Positions 36,501-44,234 of a DNA stretch of 64,000 nucleotides are shown one piece after another. The notes under the pieces are model-generated. The model ran no database searches, was not told the origin of the DNA, and saw nothing but the letters and a program-made list of their open reading frames with translations. Made by a program: the position numbers and the translations under genes. The first letter of the stretch is position 1. Each line of letters starts with the position of its first letter. Origin of the DNA: Synaphobranchus kaupii. Its lineage: Eukaryota > Chordata > Actinopteri > Anguilliformes > Synaphobranchidae. The stretch is from NCBI GenBank assembly GCA_029718625.1, contig CM056383.1:21739930-21803929 (forward strand). Direction: 5' to 3'.

Positions 36501-39500
36501 ATGAGAAAAAAAAAATCCCTCATCAAGAAATAATTATTTTTAACAAAACCACGTTGGCCACAATTATTGGTACCCCTGCATTTATATATTGAATAAAGTA
36601 ATCATTTTTAATATTTTGTCGCATATCTATGCAAAAGACTCTTGATATCTTATTTTCTGGTACTCTTACAAGCGATACTAAATGTCTCTGCATTTGAATG
36701 GATCTCTATGGGAATTGGGGGGTGGGACTAGATTTAGCTATAAATTATGCTGGAACAGTATGGAATACATGGTTGGCTAAATGGCTGTAAGTCATCAAGG
36801 GTCTGAGGGATAAAACGAGCCTCAAACCATCACTCTGCTGCCAGATATGCAGTAGATATGGATGGATCACTTTAAGGGTTGTTTCTCCTGACACATTTTC
36901 CTATTGAACTTTATGGAAAAATAAGTCAGGAGAATAAACCCTTGAGTTATCCATCCATATCTACTGTATTTCTGGCAGCAGAGTGATGATGTACGTCAGA
37001 CCCTTGATGACTTAGAGCCATTTAGCCAACCATGGGCCCTATCTTGGCGATCTTGGCGCTTAGTCTAAGCGCATGGCGCTAAGTCCATTTAGGGCGTGTC
37101 CAAGTCCACTTTTGCTATTTTAACGGCGTGTTTTTTTGGCGCTAAGCACGGCGCATGGCGCAACTGGGCTGAACCTAGTCGCTTCATTAATTATAGGTGT
37201 GTCTTGGGCGTGACATTCAATAAACCAATCAAAATGTCATATCCCATTCCCTTTAAAAGCCTGCTTTTCCACCTTGGCGGATTGCTTATGATGGCGAAAC
37301 AGACATGCTCCTGCGTGTTTAGTGTGATCAAGGAATAGGCTAAATGGAGTATGATCAATATTATTCGGACTAACCATTAGCCTATGAGTTCCCGGTAATT
37401 CCAGACAGGGCTGTTATTTTACAAAATATGTGCGGTTAAATTTCGTTAAAAGGACCTGCAACAGCTGAGAATAAGCTATCAATGGCTTCAGTCTCACCTT
37501 AGAAAACGCCAAATTAGCCTGCTTGTTCAGCGAATTTCGTTTGATTATGCAATGAAAGTGTCAAACATCAATTCCAAGAGGCTGTTCTCATGGAGTTCTC
37601 GAAGTTCAAGCTTCATCCAAAGTTCATTAGGCTACCTGCATAGTAGGCTAATATTGATTAATAACATACATACCGTTATTTTGCCTTAATGATGACACTA
37701 AATAGCCATACAATAAAGCTGTCAGGTTCGCAACCCATAAGTTCACGCATATTTCCCCTTGTTTAATAATGTCCTGTTTATGGAAATGTGACCAACCTGT
37801 TTTACTCGTAGCGTAATCCTTTAAAACAATCCACTTTTCCAGGAAGACCGTTAAACATGCGACTTACAGCAGGGGAAACAGAACATGCAGCTCACGTGCA
37901 GAGAATGGCATTAAAATGAATTGTGAATTAATTGTGTAACGTGCTGCAAATTTGTTTTAGTTTCTAATTAGACGCTTAGTTCTCTTTAAAATCGTTTTGT
38001 TCAGTTAATGAATAACGGGTGAAATCAGCTGGGTTTTAAACGGTGAGAGTATGGAAACCTGGTCACTGTAATTTAAAAAAATATGAAGGACGAAGAATAG
38101 CTAAGGTTACAATTTAGTTAACATGGTGACATCTCCGTTTTTTAACCATAGGCTATCGAAAAAAACCTTATGCACAGCGAATTCGCTGTAGCCTAGGCTA
38201 TTTGAAAAACAATAAATGCAATATTCACTGGACAAGGTTTTGAACTTTTTTCAGTCACAAACCATTCTATTTACTTACAGGCTGTATTCATAGATAAACA
38301 GAGCTGTATTGTAATGACATCTGAAGCGCATTTTCAGAACTTAAATGTCCGTCTATTGCCGTGCGCGAGTTTTCCATTGAATGACAATTCACGCATTAGG
38401 TGCAAAGACAATTCGCGCATTAGGCTTGATAGCTATAGGTGTTATCAGCTCCTTTTTAATGGATAGCCATTGTCCCGTACCATCGCACATCGCCTGGATG
38501 TTGATGGAGTGGGCTGAGAGCAATGTAATGTGGCATTGTTTCCCTTCGCTGAGGGAAAGGTATGTGGACCTATGGAACCTTTTATTATTATGCATTTTTG
38601 ATATAGCCTACACAATAATAATATTTCACATTGTGATCTAGATATTTTAGTCATGCCTGTGCACGCCCCTGTGTGTAACAGACAGGAGGGTATGCGCGTT
38701 GTGCACACGCCTATGTAGACGCACTTATATGCGCCGTTAAAATAGCATGTAAACAACTGCGACATGACTTTAGACCAGGTTTGTGGTGGTTCTAGCGCAA
38801 GCGCTTTCTGCTGGCTCAAGATAGCAATACGCCAAAAAGAATCCTGGCCACTCCTCATCTTAAGACCAACACGCCCAGTTCACTAATGATGGCGCAAGAG
38901 TTACGCCGTCAAACATGCTAGTTTGACGGTGTAAGCATTACGCGTTATTATGGACCTAGCGCCGGGTGTAAGATAGCAAAGACACTTGCGTTTGCGTTAG
39001 CGCCGCTTTGCGCCGGGTGTAAGATAGGGCCCCATGTGTTCTATACTGTTCCAGTGTAATTTACAGCTTAAATTAGTCCCACCCCCTTGAGCCAGCAGAA
39101 AGCGCTTGCGCTAGAACCACTACAAACCTGGTGTAAAGTCATGTCACAGTTGTTTACATGTTATTTTAACAGCGCATATAAGTGCGTCTACATAGGCGTG
39201 TGCACAACGCGCATACCCTCCTATCTGTTACACACAGGGGCGTGCACAAGCATGACTAAAATATCTAGATCACAATGTGAAATATTATTATTGTGTAGGC
39301 TATATCAAAAATGCATAATAATAAAAGGTTCCATAGGTCCACATACCTTTCCCTCAGCGAAGGGAAACGATGCCACATTACATTGCTCTCAGCCCACTCC
39401 ATCAACATCCAGGCGATGTGCGATGGTACGGGACAATGGCTATCCATTAAAAAGGAGGTGCCTAATGCGCGAATTGTCATTTGCACGTGAATTGTCATTC

Positions 39501-40378
39501 AATGGAAAACCCGCGTAGCTACTGCAATAGACGGACATTTGCGTTCTGAAAATGCGCTTCAGATGTCATTACAATACAGCTCTGTTTATCTAGGAATACA
39601 GCCTGTAAGTAAATAGAATGGTTTGTGACTGAAAAAAGTTCAAAACCTTGTCCAGTGAATATTGCTTTTGTTTTTCAAATAGCCTAGGCTACAGCTGACT
39701 CGCTGTGCATAATGTTTTTTAGATAGACTATGGTTAAAAAACGGAGATAAATGTCATCAAGTTAACTGAATTGTAGGCTAACCTTAGCTATTCTTCGTCC
39801 TTCATATTTTTTTAAATTACAGTGACAAGGTTTCCATATCCTCACCTTATTAAAACCCCGCTGATTTCACCTGTAATTCCATAACTTGAACAAAAGATTT
39901 TAAAGAGAACTAAGCGTCTAACTAAACTAACTAAATTTGCAGCACGTTACATAATTAATTTTAATTCCATTATCTGCATGTTCACTTTACATGAGAGGTC
40001 TGTTTCCCCTGCTGTACATCGCACTTTTCACGGTCTTCCTGGGAAAGTGAATAGTTTTAAAGTATTAAAATGCGCTTAGACTAAGCGCCAAGATCACCAA
40101 GATAGGGCCCATAGTCTTAAATCTTACTCTTTAAACTGTAACAAAAAAAAAAAGTAATTTCCTTCTCTTTCTGCAACAGGGCAAGAAAGAGTGCCTAATG
40201 GATTGGCAGCCCTGCCCAGTATGGTACGTCCAATCGTGGTTAAGGGCCCTTACGCCTGTTGTATTGTTGACCATTGTTTAAGTTTAAGGCCTTATTTTCT
40301 TGATGTGTTTTTCTTCTTCCTTACAGTGGCAAAACATGGCCCCCATCCTGGCAGCCAATGGAGAAACCTGGAAAATAA
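30518..40378 (+). CDS. Zinc-ribbon plus chromodomain-like CxxC protein (fish-type, uncharacterised)
   Basis: Exons assembled by splice sites and phase: 30518-30721, 30809-30983, an exon or exons within 32371-32974, 36181-36248, 40180-40223 and 40327-40378. Exon 1 has paired cysteines (CLFCKEK...CTHCRREQP), a zinc-ribbon-like layout, then a basic region (KRNHNISSIKDEASIL). Exon 2 continues LEKLQALGFRPLLLLAKE. The 32 kb exon ends in a nuclear-signal-like PKRRKRMK. The last three exons join in frame to give FPVQAVLRERVRK, then KKECLMDWQPCPVCGKTWP and SWQPMEKPGK, then a stop. This has the shape of a chromodomain-like fold with an added CxxC; an AATAAA follows at 40377. The join from exon 2 (phase 1) into the minisatellite exon is unresolved: direct reading from the acceptor at 32370 hits a stop. 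The role may be nuclear, chromatin or DNA binding, but that is only inference. I recall similar unnamed fish proteins. Confidence 0.65.
32401..32867 (+). repeat. 30 bp minisatellite, 15 full units plus a partial, in the exon
   Basis: Units start every 30 bases from 32401 to 32851 (tcctcaggtgaggccggctg and then ccccacccag or ccccaaccag). Because 30 is divisible by 3, frame is kept through the array; one plus frame reads TQSSGEAGCP and another PSPQVRPAAP. Eleven units contain CAGGTGA, a consensus 5' splice site, and every unit has a pyrimidine-rich stretch ending in CAG, a plausible 3' splice site. The 7 bases between the two signals are TCCTCAG or TCTTCAG. The last three units have CAAGTGAGG and so lose the donor. 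Confidence 0.9.
33000..34390. other. Intronic sequence, nothing recognised
   Basis: This lies in the intron between the minisatellite exon and the 36.2 kb exon. No repeat or gene was recognised beyond AT-rich sequence; 34280-34330 carries a polypurine-like 'caaggggggtttggcagaaa'. Confidence 0.4.
34393..34728 (-). CDS. Unidentified minus-strand frame with two hydrophobic segments
   Basis: A frame of up to 111 codons ends in TAA at 34393. It reads DTGTYIVHSFSRG, a cysteine pair (IYCSASKCYMS), a 20-residue hydrophobic span (FSTGILGLFVALILITFE), a charged stretch (QRWDSHDNTN) and a second hydrophobic span (LFMFDIVLMVSVCVVQWLIF). This resembles the last exon of a small membrane protein, or the tail of a retroelement-borne membrane protein. 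No family is recognised, and no upstream exon could be linked with confidence. It may be chance. Confidence 0.2.
   Translation of the reverse strand: MLHCTVYTGNSPDTGTYIVHSFSRGISIYCSASKCYMSRYTHLMYLTEQGKLGYNVMFSTGILGLFVALILITFETMQRWDSHDNTNVDLFMFDIVLMVSVCVVQWLIFPK
34917..36180. other. Intronic sequence, nothing recognised
   Basis: No gene or clear element seen in either strand between the 34.4-34.9 kb frames and the acceptor at 36179-36180. Confidence 0.4.
36386..36610. mobile_element. Tc1-like terminal region
   Basis: Begins 'cagtgccctccactattatt' after TA and contains the sub-terminal echo 'cacaattattggtacccctg' near 36555-36580. Both are typical of fish Tc1 inverted repeats. The partner end (gtggagggcactg) was not found nearby, so this is a fragment. 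Confidence 0.55.
36625..37033. mobile_element. Foldback repeat, 5' part (interrupted copy; intact relative at 42425-42930)
   Basis: Shares long blocks with 42425-42800 ('gcatttgaatggatctctat', 'tggttggctaaatggctgt', 'cagatatgcagtagatatgg') and is itself palindromic. It is interrupted after 'ccaaccat' by the Harbinger-type element at 37034 and resumes at 39036 with 'gtgttctatactgttccag'. Confidence 0.7.
37034..39032. mobile_element. PIF-Harbinger-type element, 1999 bp, non-autonomous
   Basis: Terminal inverted repeats GGGCCCTATCTT at both ends, with a 3 bp target-site duplication CAT (37031-37033 and 39033-39035). It interrupts a foldback repeat, and removing it restores 'aaccat-gtg'. On the minus strand near 38480-38560 it reads HSINIQAMCDGTGQWLSI, matching the Harbinger nuclease HSINVQ..CD block; the rest of the transposase is gone. 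Short sub-terminal words 'ggcgcaa' and 'aagcgc' are frequent. Confidence 0.8.
39085..40110 (-). mobile_element. Second, truncated inverted copy of the same Harbinger-type element
   Basis: Starting at 'agccagcagaaagcgctt', it is the reverse complement of 37034-38815 with deletions, ending in the same outer terminus (aagatagggccc). The inner end is missing. Together the two copies form a near-contiguous foldback of about 1 kb per arm inside the intron. The HSINVQ block recurs in both, so both derive from the same deleted master. Confidence 0.75.
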
Positions 40379-40537
40379 TAAATTGGGATTTTATTGCAAC
40401 CCTGTTGTCTTTTTTTATTGGTGCATTCACAAATAGATATTGTGATGTAGTGGTAGACTCAGTGACAACAGGGATATAACATTACTTTCAAAGATGTATC
40501 TGCCATGTATCCATCAAGTTTGTCCGGCATATGTTAA

Positions 40538-41115
40538 AGGGTAACTACACTCTAGATAAAAAAAATTCCGCTGTAAACGCGTTTGTATGCCTACCTTATA
40601 ATGAAACTTATTCATGTATTCCGTTATTTCAACAATTCTGACATAATATTGTATATCATAAAAAAACTGGTAGAAAAGTGTCTTTGTGCTGCCCCTAATG
40701 GTTGAAATTTCCTTTCTGCTCCCCACACTTACCCCGCCCCAGTCGTGATGTCAGAGTACCTCTTTGGAGGTACCTCTACGTCATATGGATAATTGTTGTC
40801 GCCCACAATGAAAACAGCTGGCACCTGATTGGTTAGACCCACTACGTTACTTTTGTTTCAGCTCCACGTGTTTAATCCGGAACCAACGTGGCATCCTGTT
40901 CAATTATCTTATTCCACCCAAATAGTCCACTAAAATATGTTTCTGAAAATAGGCCATGCACTTGCTGAATCTTTGTACAGTGTACGTTTATTTATGCAAA
41001 TGACGATGGACACAGCTCCTCCGCCCCCACCCCTCTCCCTCGCTCACCCCACAATGTATTTTTCAAAATTGTGTAGTAGGCGGAGACAGGCTGAGACAGT
41101 GGGTGTAGTTACTCT
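40538..41115. mobile_element. TTAA-target MITE, 578 bp
   Basis: Termini AGGGTAACTACAC and GTGTAGTTACTCT are inverted repeats with one mismatch. They are flanked by TTAA at 40534-40537 and 41116-41119. No coding capacity. Same target class as the element at 20316-20828 but different termini, so probably a different family. Confidence 0.8.
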
Positions 41116-41925
41116 TTAAATATAGTGGCAAGGCTTGTGGATTGACAGTGTGTCTGCTCTGAGATCAAATCAAGGTCAGGTAAGCATCTCATAAAATTGT
41201 GCTCCTTGGACTCAGAGGAGGATATAGAGTTTGAATGGAATGCTCACGTGTTGACACAACATTCTAATCACTGCTGTTTCGACGTACTGCCCAAGGTTTG
41301 CTTCAAATGACGTGATCACTGAAACAAGCTTTGTTACATCACGACGACGTCTGTCATGTCAATGGTGTCTCGAACCAATACCTGTTCATGTGTCAGCTAC
41401 GACATTGTTCTTTAGATGATAGACGGTTCTTTAACTCACATATGAACCTCTATTTGGCTGAAAAAACCCGAAACAAATCCTGTGTATTTGTGCAAAACCT
41501 CTGATTCCAGGTCAGCTCCTTCCTGTCCCACTCACAAACTATCAAAATGTATAAAAATGGTTCAAACGCCCCACAATTGTTGGGTTTTGTCAGAGGAGAA
41601 ACATTTTGGAGTGCATTTTTTTGTAGATATTGTTAATATAAGGTTCATGTAAGTCTTATTTTGTATGGAATCAGTTCCAACAAGAGACCCCATAGAAGGT
41701 GCCCTATTCAAATAACACTTAATGCTTCGCCACTTGCAGTCAACGCATCCCGATACTACAGCAGTACCATGGGATCCTGCTGTAACTCAAGCTGGGTATA
41801 ATAGAGCACCAAAATTGTATCTCTGTTGTATCAAAATTGTATCGCTGCTGTGGTCGTGGCTAGAAGGGATCAGAGAATGTATATACTGTATGATGTACAG
41901 ACGGGTGACAAATCTAAGGAAAATC
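41116..41925. other. Spacer, nothing recognised
   Basis: No gene or clear element seen in either strand. Confidence 0.4.
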
Positions 41926-42170
41926 CATGATGCTGTGGGGGGGCATTTTCCTGGTATGGTTTGAGTCCACTTGTCCCCTTAGAGGGAATGGTCACTGCAA
42001 ATCAAGACAAAGTTATTCTGAGTGATCACCTTTATCCTATGATGAAACATTTCTATCCTGATGGGAGTGGTCTCTTCCAGGATGACAATGCCCCCATCCA
42101 CAGGGCAGCTGGAGTCACTGAATGGTTTGATGAGCATTGAAGCTGTTCTGGTGGCTTGTGGTGGCACAAA
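41926..42170 (+). pseudogene. Tc1/mariner transposase remnant
   Basis: Broken plus-strand frames read 'VILSDHLYPMMKHFYPD' and 'GLFQDDNAPIHRAAGVTEWF'. The second is the Tc1 DDE block around the second catalytic Asp (FQDDNAPIH). Frameshifts and stops upstream and just downstream show that it is dead. Confidence 0.75.
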
Positions 42171-42309
42171 ACCGTACTAACACTTTATGTTGGTTTTTTC
42201 TTTAATTTGTCAGAACTTTGGAGTTGAAATGGAATAGTGACTATGAGGTTAAAGTGCAGACTTTCAGCTTTAATTTGAGGGTTTTTACATCCATATTGGG
42301 GGAACCGTG

Positions 42310-43040
42310 TAGCAATTGTAGCCCTTTTTATACAGGGGGATGAAAAGTAATTGGACAAATTAACAAACTTAAATAAAGTCATATTTAGTATCTGGTTGCA
42401 TATCCTTTTCATGCCATGACTCTTGATATCTTTTTTTCTGGTACTCTTACAAGCGATACTATCGCCTCTCTGCATTTGAATGGATCTCTATGGGAATTGG
42501 GGGGGGGGGGCGGGACTAGATTTAGCTGTAAATTACACCGGAACAGTATGGATCACATGGTTGGCTAAATGGCTGTTAGTCATCAAGGGTTTGAGGTATG
42601 AAACGAGCCTCAAACCATCACTCTGCTGCCAGATATGCAGTAGATATGGATGGGTGACTTTAAGGGTAGTTTCTCCTGACTCATTATTCCATAGAGTTCA
42701 ATAGGAAGATGAGTCAGGAGAAACAACCCTTAAAGTCATCCATCCATATCTACTGCATATCTGGCAGCAGCCAACCTTGATGACTTACAGCCATTTAGCC
42801 AACCATGTGATCCATACTGTTCCAGCGTAATTTACAGATAAATCTAGCCCCCACCCCCAATTCCCATAGGGATCCATTCAAATGCAGAGAGGTTATAGCA
42901 TTGATTGTAAGAGCACCAGAAAATAAGATATCAAGAGTCTTTTAATATTGTTGGGTCACAGATATCAGGAAGTAATGGCATGCAAAGGATAAATATGATG
43001 ACTTTATTTAAGTTTATGTTAATTTGTCCCCTAAAATTGA
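42310..43040. mobile_element. Large foldback element (about 300 bp arms)
   Basis: 42320-42505 is the reverse complement of 42850-43040: 'aacttaaataaagtcatatt' with 'atgactttatttaagttt', 'actcttgatatc' with 'gatatcaagagtc', and 'gcatttgaatggatc' with 'gatccattcaaatgc'. Inner arms continue at 42535-42640 and 42720-42840. The outer part looks like Tc1-type ends (gatgaaaagtaattggacaa). A relative of the inner part lies at 36625-37033. There are no genes inside. Confidence 0.75.
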
Positions 43041-44234
43041 GGGGGGGGCAAACAACAAAAATTGTGTCACTGCCTGAATATTTTCCATCCCCACTGTATA
43101 TACTATTCGTACTGGACACTTCACAGAGGTTTCTATGGTGCCATATGTATTTTTTATGAGATACTAAACCAATTTGGACACTTTAACCATTTATGCAATT
43201 TACCAGCAAATGCAAACCTAAAAATTCAACCAATACAGTGTAGTCAGTTTTGATGAATAGGCTTTGTCAACTCCAGTGTCAATTGCATCTATGCAATATG
43301 ATGTACATAATAGACTATAAACTTAGGCGAAACTAAGTTGCAATTGAGTTTCATGGTGTAAAGACCTCTGCAACGCATTTGAAACTTGTCTGAAACTCAG
43401 CCGCAACACTTGATATAATCTAGCGAGAAAACAATACGACAGATGAAAATAAATGACCAATCTACCTAGCTAATTTTAGTGAAATAAACGATTAAATCGT
43501 GTTGCATGAGACTTCTCATTCCACTAAAACAATGTTTTGCAACACAACTAGTTTGCAATATTTCCTCTACTCGTGGTTCCTCTCTTAAGAGAGACTTAGC
43601 TATTAGGCTACATCAGTGGCATTGTACAGATCGTTGCCATTTTCCTAAACGATGCAAGGTAGGCTAATAGCCTATGCACTTATTTCTTATTCTCTTCAAC
43701 AAGATTATGACAACACTTCTACAAAGTAGGCTACCACACACTGAATGGACAACAGAACTCTTTAATGTAGCCTACCTAGCGAGCAGGGGCAATTCCAGGA
43801 TTTTTAAAATGGGGGGGGGGCATGGGGTAGGCTACCAAGAACCATTCAGGGGGGGCATGGGAAATGAGAAAATTCTATCAGAAAAAAATAGTGATGTTGG
43901 TGGTGTCACAGGAGCATGGCCGTGGTGAACGCTTTGTGGGTAAGAGGCAGGCTGTCAAGAGAAAAAAAAAACATGTTCACTTGATTGGCTAGAACTGGAC
44001 TGGTCTATTGGTTAGAGCTTGCAGATTATATGTATACCAGCACTGATGGGATAAACAATGCACTGCCCTTCAAGCACACTCTTTACTTCAAGAGTATCAT
44101 TCTAGCTCTAAAAAAACAAAGAATCACCTGAGAATTGTCATGTCTATATCTATATCTCAAATGTCTATATATACATAAAAGGTAATATCAACCACATCTT
44201 AAATCAGAAATAAATGGCAGACTAAGAAACATAC
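43041..44234. other. Spacer downstream of the cysteine-rich gene
   Basis: Further 3' exons of the minus-strand gene might lie here, but I could not identify one. It contains G-runs at 43811-43820 and near 43850. No recognised repeat. Confidence 0.4.
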
